64,000 nt of DNA from Paraphaeosphaeria minitans (taxonomy: Eukaryota > Ascomycota > Dothideomycetes > Pleosporales > Didymosphaeriaceae): positions 248,001 through 312,000 of the forward strand of contig WJXW01000009.1 of NCBI GenBank assembly GCA_015832175.1. Reading direction: 5' to 3'. The notes below the pieces were generated by a model that was given only the letters and a program-made list of their open reading frames with translations, was not told the DNA's origin and searched no databases. The translations under genes were made by a program, and so were the position numbers. Each line of letters begins with the position of its first letter. Position 1 is the stretch's first letter. Positions 1 through 11,533 of the stretch are shown one piece after another.

Positions 1-2742
1 TGTCGACACGAGACTTCGGTTTCACGCAAGGACGCCGTCTACACAGGTACCTAGACTTGCTTGTTCCCGCCAACCAACATCTACAGGCCCCTACCTGACT
101 GTACCTAACCCACACCTTGCCGCGAGAGCGACACAGCGTTGGAATGGACGTTTGACATGTACGCAAAACGTAGACGCCTTGCACAGCGTTCCATACGACA
201 GCAAGGAGAGACGGCTCGGAACTTCGTCCGAATAGCAAAACTTGCCACGTTTTGAAGAGGCAGGCAGGCAGAGCACAGCGTCGGCACAAGGACGCCCGCC
301 TTGTTCGGTGCTTTTATCCGAAGGGTGGTACGGCCAGTGATTGAGCATCGAGAACAGGCCGGTACCTACCCGACAGAAGTCGTCTTGATGCTGGGCTTCA
401 TTTCCATATGCTTTCGCGGAGCAGATTGCAGTCGTACTGTATCTGAGTGTCCAACTTCAAGCCACCATGGACAGAATCACCCATCCCAAAGATAGCTCAT
501 ACTTGTCATTTCACTTGATTGGGCCATTGGGTGCCCGGGCGCCAAAGTCATGGAGGACTCTGTGAACTTGAGCCTCATGATCAAAGGTTGGCTTTAAGCC
601 AACGCCCTGGTCTCATTAAGCAATCGCACCGCCTGACCAGACGTCTTGTGTGACCGCGCGCATCTGACGGCTGTCACTGTCTGAAGCAACACTTGAAACA
701 AACGGTGCCCGAATGTCCCAAGACACAAGCTGTGCATGCGAATACCCCAGACACATACTGTGCATGCGAATACCCCAGACACATACTGTGCATGCAGCAA
801 TCATAAAAACGTGTACCTACTCCACACGAGTGAGGCGCTCGGGTTTGAAGTGTGTCGAAACTTAAAAGGCTTGCATGGACGTCAACGCCAACGCCCACCA
901 CCTCCTCATCCGGCAGCGGCCTCGAGCAGTTGGTCACAACCGTGATGGATGATTTGCAGATTCGCCATGTACCCCACAGCCTCACCTGCGACCTGGGCGC
1001 AGCGGCTGTGGGTGGAAGCCCATAAATGCGGCCAATGGCCGTCTGATGCTGGTCAAAATTCTCGTCACCCTGCCTGATTCGGCGCACCCGTGGGGGAGCG
1101 TCAAATATTGGTGTGTGATGGGGGTGCAGGCGCGTCAAGCGAGGCCGCTTGGGGAAAGCGCGGCATGCCAACGACTCCATCGGTGTTCAACGCGGCGGGG
1201 CCTGCAGGTGAGGAAATGAAGGCGTGATGCAGCTTCAGACAGCAATTCGACGCCCAACAGATGGATGGTGAGGAAAAGAGGGAGCTGAGGATGAGGCTGC
1301 AAGGCGACAACGGTAAACAAGCGTCAACCCCTCTGCTCTGCATGGCTCGACCGGCATAGCAGCGCTAGATGGTGGCTAGCGATGTCGAGCGCTGTCCAGT
1401 GTTGTCGCCAGCTGGTGGCCTCAGGCGGAAAGCTGTCCAGTCTGTCGCCAGCTGGTGGTCTCGGGCGAAAAAGAGCGAATGGCAGAGGCATACGTAGTCT
1501 ATTAGCTGGCAGAGCATCCTGCTCGTTCTCACGTACAGTAGGCCGAGTGGAGTCGATGGCGAGGGCAGCCCATACGGAAGCCCGCCCGCTGTGAGTTTCC
1601 GAAGTGTTACATGGCGCTGGCAGCGGGAGGGGGCGAGGATTGACAAGTGTTGGTGCAGTCAATGCAGGGGCTCGCGGCACAGGCCAGGCGGTTCCCGATG
1701 CGGCGAGGCGCGTGAATTTCGCGTCGGCCTTCACATTGGCGCCGCTGGACATGGCGACGTCTTCATGGCGATTGGGATGCTCGCGGGTGTTGGCGGGTGG
1801 CAGAAGGACACGCGCGCAGTTGACTGCGCGTGCCCTGGGCCAGTGACGAGGCGGCCCTGCGCTGGGGCGAAGCGCGGAATGTGCGGTTGTGGTGTTGTGT
1901 GGTGTTTTGTGTGTTGGTGCGGTGTGCAGTGGAGAGTGGAGCTCGTTGCTAGCGTGTGGCCCGAGCGGCCACCAAGCAGCGACGGCAGCGCATGCCCCGA
2001 CCCAGTTCCCGCCAGCTTTGGCTTTCACCGCAACCTCACCTTCGCCCACGCAGCCATCCGCCGTCGCGATGTCCTGAGAACGGCCGGTCGCGCCTCCCCA
2101 CGATTTTCCTTGCGTGTTACGACTCCCACTGCCCTCGACGCCGCCCATGGACAAATCTGAGTGACGCGCCCAAGCCGCCGCCTGATCGCGCTGCCAGTCG
2201 CCTCTCCGCGCCCATCGACCAACGCCCGTCCGCCTCCGCAAATCCCCCAAGGCACTCCGCCGTGCTGCCCCGTCGCTGCGCGTGCTCTCCAGTGCCCGTA
2301 GCGAGCATCGTCGGCCGCTGCCGAATTTCCTTGCTCCCTCGAGCGCGCGCTCGCCCGCTTCCTGCGCGTCCAACTACGCGCCGACCCTCTTAACGACCTC
2401 TTTACGACCTTTCCTTGCCTGTGTTGCCACTGCGACCCGCAGTGAACTGTGCTCGACGCCCTGCAAAGACGCTGCGACCGACACAACGCGACGCGGGTCC
2501 CCTTGATCGCTCGTGTGACCTGTCGTGCAGCCGCACAGTCGCGTTCGCAGCTTTTGAACAACTGCTGGCTCCCGTCAGCATCACCCTGCATATCCACCGA
2601 CCCGGACCTGCAGTTATTCGACTCGTGCTTGATCTTGCTTGCGGCCCTTGCAGACGCTGGAGATTGGGCTCTTGTATCCCGGAATTGACGCATCGACGCC
2701 ATAGTGAATTCATCAACACCACCACTGTTCTCCAGCTTTGCC
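1..2742. other. Non-coding leader region upstream of the first gene
   Basis: No gene is recognised here. Long open frames exist on both strands between 1300 and 2400, but they overlap one another, are Arg/Ala/Pro-rich and lack any family motif, as expected of stop-poor GC-rich DNA. The stretch just before 2743 is rich in C and T, which fits a fungal promoter and 5' UTR. Two short repeats lie inside: a 28-bp unit around 731-797 and a doubled block of about 40 bp around 1386-1475 that contains cgccagctggtgg twice. Confidence 0.5.
731..797. repeat. 28-bp tandem repeat, about 2.4 copies
   Basis: The unit begins tgtgcatgcgaatacc and continues with ccagacacatac. It occurs twice in full, followed by a partial third copy ending at tgtgcatgc. 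The repeat opens short frames on both strands, which are not taken as genes. Confidence 0.8.
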
Positions 2743-4617
2743 ATGGAAGACCGTCCCCATCTGTCAATTACCCTACCACGGAACTTCATGTTTCACTACC
2801 AGGACGGGCAGCCGCCGCGCACCCCAGAGCCGGACGCGCAGGCAGGAGATATGCAACCGCCGCCGCCGCCACGACAGGTGCTCAAGGTCCGCCGACGCCG
2901 CACCACCTTCGTGCCAACTCAGATGTTTAACGACCCGGATGACGGCCTGCCCATACCTACGATAGAAGCACCCGAGCTTCACTCCGATGTCTCGACAGAG
3001 CTTCCCACCTTGCAGCCTGCCATTGACAACGACTACCTCTCACCAGCCTTCACTTGGAGCCGGATGCTTTCGCCTCCAAGGACGCCCGTATCGCAAATGG
3101 GCAGTCTGAGCAGCTTTGAGGGTCTGCATCACTGGTCTGAGTTGGACCAGGCCAGCCAGAGCGAGACTTCGAGTAGACCAACATCCTCTTCGGGCTTTTC
3201 GGACTCTTCCCAGTCTTCCTTCGACAGCTTCGAGTCGTTCCCTTCGCTAGGTGGAAGCTGCACTAGCTCCGAAGATGAGAAAATTGACCCGTTCTTCTCG
3301 CCTGCGCCCAAGCATACACCTATGTTGAGCTCGCCCATCGTAACTCAACAACGACAGCAGGCGAAGCTCAAGCTGAAGGCTACCTTCACCGAGGAGATGG
3401 ACTACCACCTGTGGATGACTTACATGAAATACCTTCAGGACCCTACTGTGACGCCCTTCAAGGCACTACCCACCACTGTGCCGCCGAACGGTGTATGCCA
3501 CCGTGTCGCTCGTCTAGCGAGGCATACTTGGAAGGGCCCCCGAAAATCCTCCCTTGCATCTGGTGTGCGTTCGGCCCGTATCTTGTCTCGTAACGGTACT
3601 CCTGATACCATTAGGCCTGCCAAAAGTGGCAGCAACACTCCAGTCCCGGGGGCGAACAAGCCATACCCACGATTCCCGGCGGAGAAGCAAGTACGAAGGC
3701 GTCTGAGGTACTTGGCTAAACAGAAGCCGACGCTCTCGGCTCACTACCAGCGCTTGATGCATCGCTCACCTTCGCCTTTGCAGTCGTCACCGCCGCCCGA
3801 GGCTCCCGCTCGACCGGCCGCACTATCCTCACCATTCTCACAACCGACCACGAGTTTCTCAACGCGTGACATGAACATCTCGCTGGCCACAAGCACTGCA
3901 CCGTCCATGCAGGCCGGCAACCCTCTCGCGCGGTTGGCCAACAACGAAACTCCCCGACCTGCAGAGGTCGACCGGGCTCACATGCGAGCCTCCGCACACC
4001 AGAAGTCGCAGTCGCTCCACATCGGACTCGGCTTGGGTTTGGGCAACATGTTCGGGTCTTCTCTCGACAGTGCACCTCAAGTCGACGTAGTCATGACGCA
4101 GCCCAGTGCTCGTACGTGGCATGCGGCACCGGCACGCCCCCCTAAGCTGGGCTCTCCTGTGCAACTGCACGCCCCGCGACCCATTTCGCGTGCCTTCAAG
4201 CGTAGAGCTCTGCACAACTTTGAAGACCAAGCCCGTAATCGAGGCAACAGCTTCATCAGCCACGTCTTTGGTGCGCCTGCCGAGTCGAGCCACCGCCGCG
4301 TACGAAGCCGTGGCTTCAGCTTGGGTGACATGGTCGAAGGGTCCCGACGACTACCTTTGACAACGAGTGGTCCGACTGGCTTCAACCCGTTTGCCCGACC
4401 GCCGGGCGCTGTTCAAGCCAATGCTCAGCAGCTTTCGCCGGTAAGCCCCGCCAAAGTGCAAGGGCGGGCTACGATTCGACTCGGATCGCCGTTTGGTGCC
4501 CGGCCGAGCAATACATTCCCGCGGGCATCTACCTCGCATGGTTTCGAACCTCCAGCATCGTTTGAGCAGCGTTTCGCTGCTATGCCTAGCGATCCCGCGT
4601 ATCTGCCTCGTCATTAG
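2743..4617 (+). CDS. Conserved fungal hypothetical protein, Ser/Pro-rich, 624 aa
   Basis: A single uninterrupted frame of 625 codons. I chose ATG 2743 (MEDRPHLSITLP) because the frame further upstream has no ATG, only a GTG at 2704. Most of the protein is low-complexity Ser/Pro/Arg sequence typical of a disordered nuclear or signalling protein. One compact block around residues 210-270 (TFTEEMDYHLWMTYMKYL, then TPFKALPTTVPPNGVCHRVA and HTWKGP) looks folded and resembles a conserved block I associate with filamentous-fungal hypothetical proteins. Short motifs such as SPPRTP and SPVSPAK could be proline-directed phosphorylation sites. No signal peptide or membrane segment is visible. Function is unknown; a DNA- or chromatin-related role is possible but not shown. 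Confidence 0.75.
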   Translation: MEDRPHLSITLPRNFMFHYQDGQPPRTPEPDAQAGDMQPPPPPRQVLKVRRRRTTFVPTQMFNDPDDGLPIPTIEAPELHSDVSTELPTLQPAIDNDYLSPAFTWSRMLSPPRTPVSQMGSLSSFEGLHHWSELDQASQSETSSRPTSSSGFSDSSQSSFDSFESFPSLGGSCTSSEDEKIDPFFSPAPKHTPMLSSPIVTQQRQQAKLKLKATFTEEMDYHLWMTYMKYLQDPTVTPFKALPTTVPPNGVCHRVARLARHTWKGPRKSSLASGVRSARILSRNGTPDTIRPAKSGSNTPVPGANKPYPRFPAEKQVRRRLRYLAKQKPTLSAHYQRLMHRSPSPLQSSPPPEAPARPAALSSPFSQPTTSFSTRDMNISLATSTAPSMQAGNPLARLANNETPRPAEVDRAHMRASAHQKSQSLHIGLGLGLGNMFGSSLDSAPQVDVVMTQPSARTWHAAPARPPKLGSPVQLHAPRPISRAFKRRALHNFEDQARNRGNSFISHVFGAPAESSHRRVRSRGFSLGDMVEGSRRLPLTTSGPTGFNPFARPPGAVQANAQQLSPVSPAKVQGRATIRLGSPFGARPSNTFPRASTSHGFEPPASFEQRFAAMPSDPAYLPRH

Positions 4618-6694
4618 CGATTTGCTGTTCGATGCCTTCTCACCCAAGCAACAGTTCTGCATTGCATCATCGGCGTTAGCATCGGCAGCCGTGAGGTGCC
4701 GCGCGTTCGACCCTGGAAAATCCCCAGGCGTACTCATCTTGGCCATTGGCCTGATAACCACCATTTGAAAAGCATCTCCTATGTCTGTTTATACTCGACT
4801 TCCCTCCGACCGGCCACCTCTGCTTTGGTGTGCTTACCTTCCTTCGGGGATTATACTTGCTGCATTAAAGGTGGCCGCCTTCTTGTCCTTTGTTTGCTCC
4901 ACGATCTGGGCATGATGGTATGGCTTCATGATCTTTTCTTACTGTCGACATCTCTTTCCGTAATCTGGAGGCGGGCGAGCGACGAGCTGGGTTGGGAGCG
5001 GCGCACACCGGCCGCTGATCGATCGATGGCTATCGAAGCGATCCCCAGCAGTGGCAGACGAACCTTCCCATCTCTCGACGCACGCTTCTCTTGTACATCC
5101 GATGCACACACCAAGCGAGCTCTTTGCAGCCCGTGTTTTTTTTCCTTGCCCATAGTCTTGGAGCCAACGCCCTTTTGTTCCCTTTGTCTTTTCTCGAGCT
5201 TGTCCTTTGCTTGCTCACTCACGACGGAACGCTCAACTGTAACGAACGAATGCGGATTCGAGGCGATAACGAGATCGATCTTTTGTTTTCTTTCGGGCGG
5301 TCTTCACCATGCCAATGAGGGTGCGTGGAAACGTGAATGGCTAATCCGTAATTCTTGTATCGGCTGGTGCTTTTTGCTCGTCTAGATGGCGAGGAGGGGA
5401 GAACCGGATGGAAGAGAGTGCCAGAGTGGCATATGGAGACGGACTGGCTGTGGAGGGGAACGGATGAGCGGCGGTTGAGCTTCGGTCTTTCCGAATCGGC
5501 ATCTAGACGGATTAACTAGACCAACGAATTGAGAGACTTTGTGAGGAGAAAGGGCCGAGTGCGTGAGCTGGCGGTGGTATGAGATGAGACCGTCGTGATA
5601 CTTGATATGCAGGGCATTACGTCGAGCCGTCGGGTGCTCTGCTCCTCTTTTTATGGCTTTGCACTTCCATCCATGGATGCACAATGCTTGTAGCCCATCT
5701 GGCAATCCGTCAGTCAAACAATACACGCAAGCAAATCTCTGGCATCAGTGAAGACTTCCTCCCCTCCAAAACAAAGCCCAACAGCCGTCCCCAACCCGGT
5801 TGCAAAACAGCAACAGTAACGCAGAAAAAAAACCCACCGCGAGCCCACTTCGAAGCGGAGCTTCGCGTGTCTCGGTCGGGGATCGCAGGACTAGGCGACC
5901 CGAAGTGGCTAGCGGTTTCCAGTCTTAAGTGCTTTTCTGACCACGCGCGGTGCATCATGTGCTCGCGCGGCACCGCGGTTACGTGGTCGTAAAGTGGTTC
6001 TGTAGGCGCTGTTTCGGGCGGGCGGACGGACGCAAATTGTGTTTGAGCGGGCGTGTGAGGGCTGCAATGGCAGATTCCACCGGCATAGTGGATGCGTAGG
6101 ACTGCTGTTCGAGGCAATCACAAAGGAAGATGCCAGCGGTGCCGTACCGAGGGCTGGGCTGGCGTTGGGCGGACGGTCCATCAGCTTACCTAGCTCTCGA
6201 GCGGGCTGGGGCGGCGCTGGTGCCTGAGATGCGCATGATGCAGGTGGTATAGGCCATTAACTTTCCTTTGCTGATGGGGTGGGAGTCCTTCTCCGTTTAC
6301 GGGCGGGTCTGCGGGAAGGTTCGTGCTAGTCTACCGCATCGATGGTTGCGAGGGGTTGCGGGCGGCGAAGAGTGTGGGCGAAGGAGCGATTTTTCGAACC
6401 GTGGTACGCGGGAGAGGATGCGAGAGCTAGATATTGCCGTGTTCCCCGGTGCGATACGAGAAGACGACACCATGTTGTAGTTTGAACAAGTTGGTGGACT
6501 GAGCTTGGGACTGGAACATGTTTCGGGCTGCGCTTGATGCAAGTGAGTGCGGGTGGCGCTCTTTCCGTTGCTGATGCCCATGACAGGGCAAGGTAGGCAG
6601 GTACGCCGTGTCGGGCAAGAGCGCTGCACAGACAGTCACTCCCGGTGAAGCAAATACGGAAAGTACCGGCCTGAGTCTCGATTGTCTCTTCTTT

Positions 6695-6808
6695 TCTTCT
6701 TCTTCTTCTTCTTCTTCTTCTTCTTCTTCTTCTTCTTCTTCTTCTTCTTCTTCTTCTTCTTCTTCTTCTTCTTCTTCTTCTTCTTCTTCTTCTTCTTCTT
6801 CTTCTTCT
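6695..6808. repeat. (TTC)n microsatellite, about 38 copies
   Basis: An essentially uninterrupted run of TTC triplets of about 114 nt, followed by an imperfect TCC/TTG tail. It reads as poly-Ser or poly-Phe in the plus frames, so the open frames spanning it are artefacts. Confidence 0.97.
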
Positions 6809-7040
6809 CCTCCTCTTGTTCTCTTCTTGTTCTCAGTTACGAACCTTTGACAGTGTTTAATTGCTTCGAGTTCTTCTCCCTGAGTCCATGCGGTCTCACG
6901 CTCTAGGCTTGACGCAAAGTCACGAGACCTAGGTATCTAGGTACCTATCAAGATAGGGGCGAGAACCATACGATCAACATTCGCCGTCTTACCCGGTATA
7001 CCCGGCAAAAAACTGTATCCCAACGAACCCGGCTTTTGGT

Positions 7041-7283
7041 GTACGAAGTCAGCATTACCCCTACCACTTCTCTACCGTTCCCTATATCTCTTTGTCTGCC
7101 ACACTTCAGCTTTTACTATGAGAAGTTAGCATTACCTTTACCGCTTCTTTCGCGTTGCATACCATCTCTTTGTCTGCTACGCCGTGGCTTTTATTAGCAT
7201 TGCCCTTACTACTTCTCTCCCGTTGCATTCTATCTCTTTGTCTGCCACACTGGATCTTTTCTCTTTGTCTGCAACACCACGAA
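7041..7283. repeat. Degenerate tandem repeat, about 3-4 units of 68-77 bp
   Basis: Successive units begin agcatta near 7051, 7128 and 7196, each followed by a pyrimidine-rich stretch and the phrase atctctttgtctgc. A last partial copy keeps only ctctttgtctgcaaca. Units differ by substitutions and small indels, suggesting an old array. Confidence 0.75.
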
Positions 7284-9158
7284 ATTTTCCAGTCGGTGCT
7301 TCTCGTTTTCTCCCAAAGTCTTCTCGTTTCCAAACCTGTCCTTTTGTCATAGCATAACTACTCCCCGCAAACAATTTTTGCTTGCTCTACATATATACAG
7401 CTCAAACGCCCACTATCATGCTAGTCAATCCTCGTCCACCACCGAAGTGGATCCTCTTTGCAATATTCTTTGTAATCTGATCGTCCACAGCATCATTCTA
7501 TACGTCAGTCGTGTATGCCTTTGCATGGCCCTCATCGTTCTCTGGTTCTGCTGCTTAGGGATGTATCATGCGGTGCTGCCCTCTGTGGTACAGTATATAG
7601 GATCTTGGCCTGATTCGATCGAAGGGATATAGTGATACCTCTGCAACAGGCCCTAGGGTATGTTAATGAGTCATGCAAAGCGATACGTGTGGCGGCTGGA
7701 AAGAATGGCGGCGAGCAATCAGTTGAGTCAACCAGGTTGACTGAATATTCTATCCCTCAAGTCCCGTCACTTCGGCCAGGATCTCAATGAAAAAGAGGGG
7801 GAGTTGAATCCCCTAGGCGCAGAGATTGTCACTATGGGCACCGACGCACCGCACAGCTGGACGCCTAATAAGATGCGGATGTTGGATCCGACGAACATCA
7901 AAGGCCTAATGTTCGATTGACGAAGAGTTGGCCCCTTTTGAGCGTAGTATGTTGTCGCTGTACAAGTACAGCTCTGACACTCAAGACTATAACCCGCAAC
8001 TCAGGTGAGAAGTCTGGCACAAGGCTGGCTGGCCAGCACCAGCATTCTCACAGCCAAAACTGCAGGCACAGAAGGATCGAATCCAACTCTTCCCACCGTT
8101 TCTGTTGCGCACAAGCTTCGATGGAGCATGGCTCGCGTACGAACCACACCTCCGCGCGATGGGGTAGACCACGCGGGCGGCAGCTAACGACCTACTAAGG
8201 ATTCAGAGAAAACACAGACCAAGCCCAAGTGAGTTGCAATGTTGCTGGGGTGGGCCTTCGCCCATGCTCCTTGTTCAGGTCGGTCGTGTCGCTGCCAGGG
8301 TTCAAGAATTATACGGTACTTGCCGACTGGGACTCTCCACAAGTGTTCCAATTTCTGCCTCGGACCTTGCGGTCTGTCGGGACCCTTGAGGAAAGGTCCC
8401 ATATCTGTAGGCATCTTCCGTACATGCTGCGGTTCCACTAATACAGCAGTTGACAGCACGCAGGCGAGGTGACTGAGAGCTCGGAGTCGAACCGAGACCT
8501 TCCAAGGTGGCTCCAGGAAAAGTGACCGTCCCCTACAACCCTGGAATTTGAGAAGAAAGCAGAGATCGCGACCTAGAAAATGTGAGCGGGGAGCATTGAG
8601 CGAGATATGGGCTTGGGAGCAACGTACCCATCTCTGCCGCATGACAAAACAGTATACCGGCCAAGATTATGTCTGAAGTCCGCCCAGCAGAACCTTCGTG
8701 ACGACAGGGAAACCTCCCAGATGACAGAAAGATACTCAACACAGGTGCGCACCGTGGAGAGTGTTAAAGGTATAGAGAGCGCACAGAAACAGCGGGTGCA
8801 GAGGATTTTATACTACGAAAATTTCAACAGGTGAATGTGAAGATCAATAGCGGCGTTTACACAGCAGGCGCTTAGATCGTGCCCGTCATTCACCTCGATA
8901 GCAGAGGTCGCCCAGCGCACGTACCATTATAAAGGGTTCACCCGCCACAGCATGTAAAAACGCGCATCTGGATTGTTTCACCACGCGTAGCTATCGAAAC
9001 GTCGGACGCACCGGCAAAAATCTCTTTGTAGCTCCAGAAGAATGGCCGAAATCTACCTTCCGGCCGCAGTATGCGAGACTGCTTAAGGCAAGGCGGTGCT
9101 CCAGTATCTTGAATTGATTGCAAACGATCTCCATGTGCCACTTGCAGACAAAGTCGAC

Positions 9159-10339
9159 ATGGTCGAAGTCTACAGGGGTCTTCGTGCGCTCATAGAGAGC
9201 AAAGAGAACGAGCGAGAGAACGGGCGGGAGATCATGCGTATTGGGGACAATTTGCTCGGTCTTACCCACGCCGGAGTTTCGTTCGAAGGTAGGTGCACGA
9301 GTTGTATACTTCTGCGACTGGACTTGTACGATTATATCTAATAACATGCAGAGTTCAAGAAGCTTGAGGAAAAAGACCACCCAACCTACAAGCTCGACGA
9401 TCACGGATACTTGGTTATCGAAATCTCACCACAGGCCCTCAAGGCTATGAGCTCTTCGTCTGAAGGTACTATCGCCCAACTTCAACTGCCGAATAAGCTA
9501 AGTGTCATACAGACTTCTATTTGACAATCGTCGTACCGGATATCCCGACCAAGCCTCCCGTCCCCCAGAGGAACGCAGAGTTCACCGAAGAGAACCTCGC
9601 AAAGAACCCAAGTCTCGCCGCTCTAATCATGCGCAAACAACCCCAGTGTAAGGAGTATTGCATCCAGATGCAGTCACACAGCGCTGCGCCTGCCATGTAC
9701 GATCCATGCAATCGCCACACATGTCCCTACAGCCACGACGATCAGATGAAGTACAAAAGTCCTGCGAATACCAGCGTGCGCTGGACGCTGGAGAGCACGG
9801 CAGGTTGCCCCCCTGGAAAGACATACCCAAGGGCAACCCGGCGAAGCTCACCCCCCGGAAAACGGCTATGGACTTGAAGATCGAATCCCTGGGACAGAAG
9901 CGCAAAGCAAGGGAGGACAAGATACTCGAGGATCCTCACAGCCTGAAGAAGCTGCGGGCAGAGAAGGAGGAGAACGAGCAATTGCTCAACCTTCCTCACA
10001 AGTGTACGCTAATACTTTCTATAACCCTCGCAGCATACTCGATGCTAACTTTGTATGCATTCAGATTATACACAGCTAGGTGAAGAGGATCAGCCCCTGA
10101 AGGTGTACTGTCCGAATGGTTGCATCCTGTGGGCGTTCTCGGACAATGCTAAGAAGAAGCTGGAAGATATGCAGCGGAAGACTGAGGAGGGAGATAAGGC
10201 CACGGATCAAGAAGATGGTCAGGCGACGGATGACTGGCTCGATGACTTATTCGAAGAAGAAGCCAAGACGGACGAGGAAGTCGACATCGGCAAGGGAACC
10301 GAGATCGACGAGGGGGGCATAACCGATGGGGTTGATTGA
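9159..10339 (+). CDS. Unknown protein, five exons, about 303 aa, acidic C-terminus
   Basis: The proposed exons 9159-9288, 9352-9465, 9513-9647, 9746-10003 and 10065-10339 join in frame through four GT-AG introns of 61, 47, 98 and 61 nt. The protein has an N-terminal helical segment (VEVYRGLRALIESKENE), a middle part with VVPDIPTKPPVPQRN, a Lys/Glu-rich helix (GQKRKAREDKILEDPHSLKK), a short motif VYCPNGCILWAFSD and a very acidic tail (WLDDLFEEEAKTDEE). I do not recognise the family. The 5' end is uncertain: the frame stays open upstream of ATG 9159 as far as a TAA at 9084, and a further ATG at 9042 lies before that stop. No signal peptide or membrane helix is seen. The agreement of phases across five exons is the main support. 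Confidence 0.6.
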
Positions 10340-11533
10340 GGGACATTCCCAACCCCGCTATCTCATTGAGACGAGAGCAGGGTGGTGAGGTTTGCTGAGA
10401 GGCACATACATCGTCGATGTGAGTGGATGCAGCGTGGTGGAGACTTGTGCCATCTTGCAGTAGGTCATTTTGACTGCGCATGTGTATAGCATAACAACTT
10501 GGATAATGGCACGCTGTGTCTCAAGTAGCGCAAAAAGCGATATAATACCATGGAACAAGAGAATACTCACAGTATGTTTACAAAAGGGGTTCTCGCATTA
10601 TGGTGAGAATGTCTACAGGGTTTACCAAACAACCCGATGGTAGTCAAAGATGTAGGCATCAATCCTTGTTAGACCACACAAGGTTCCTATTTGCGGCCAA
10701 TTCTATCTTGCGCCTCGTGAGTGAGTACAATGCTGCCCCATGTGACAAGTCGCTGCGCATCCTGTGTCTCGAATTGCACCCTTCGCTGTATGGACCGGGT
10801 TGCGCTCTGCGTGCGTAGTGATGATGTTTGTACACGAGTTCAGATGCGTGACAAACATATTTCTTAACAAAGAGGGATCATGTCTGACAAAATGAGGCTA
10901 TCAATGTGTATTGCAAGGCTTTTTCCCTAATAATCAGAACGATTCACTAGGATCGATCCATTCCCCGAAGTTGCCAGCGATCGCAAATGATACGACTGCT
11001 ATCATCTCTGATCTCTGCAGGTGCAGTCGACGGAAGAATAGCGTGTCACAATTGATGCGACGATGTGTTGTGCCTCTTGCCTACTAAATCTAATCTACAC
11101 GATGGTGTCTACGGCGTACCTTGATCAAGGAAAAGGAGCTCCTGATCAGACCTCCATCAAGACTGTTCTCAAGGAGACAATGCATCGTTGTTTACTCATG
11201 GTTCTCGTTGATGACGATCACCATGCTCCCAAGCACGTCTTCGCCATCGGTGGTGCAGGCGTGGGTCACGACATCGTTTGCCCCGATTGCGCCACATCAA
11301 AATCCCACCACGACCGGCAAGGTCGCCCTGAAGACTCTATGACCCACCATCTAGCATAAATACTATCGATTTGGGCTTAAGATGGCCTGGTGTTGATAAT
11401 GGCAACATCTCCAAGCGTATTGCACCACACAGGCCGCGTGTGCTGTTATTAGCACGAAACGCCGCTACTAGACTGATCTCGACTGCTGCATTCTACCATA
11501 ACCTTTTCAAGTACCGATATCAAGCTAGGCGGC
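10340..11533. other. Intergenic, nothing recognised
   Basis: 3' flank of the unknown gene and 5' flank of the monooxygenase gene. Short frames (for example 11063-11359) show no family motif. Confidence 0.6.

Larger units (their letters stand above)
4618..9158. other. 4.5-kb non-coding, repeat-bearing interval
   Basis: Apart from the 3' flank of the preceding gene, I see no supportable gene. Open frames here (for example on the minus strand at 5710-6117 and 8184-8642) are short, lack family motifs and have no consistent intron structure. The interval holds a long TTC microsatellite (6695-6808) and a degenerate repeat of about 70-77 bp (7041-7283). Confidence 0.5.

Noticed and set aside
1324..2373. 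349-codon minus-strand open frame
   Set aside because: It overlaps long frames in other phases, is Arg/Ala/Pro-rich and has no domain or intron logic. It is explained by stop-poor, GC-rich DNA.
6608..6906. Poly-Ser and poly-Phe frames over the TTC run
   Set aside because: Pure microsatellite translation.
8461..8520. tRNA T-arm-like hairpin on the minus strand (ctcgg ttcgact ccgag)
   Set aside because: The stem-loop is perfect, but no matching acceptor stem, D arm or A box lies at the right distance.
8184..8642. 152-codon minus-strand frame
   Set aside because: No recognisable motif, no splice structure and overlap with other open frames.
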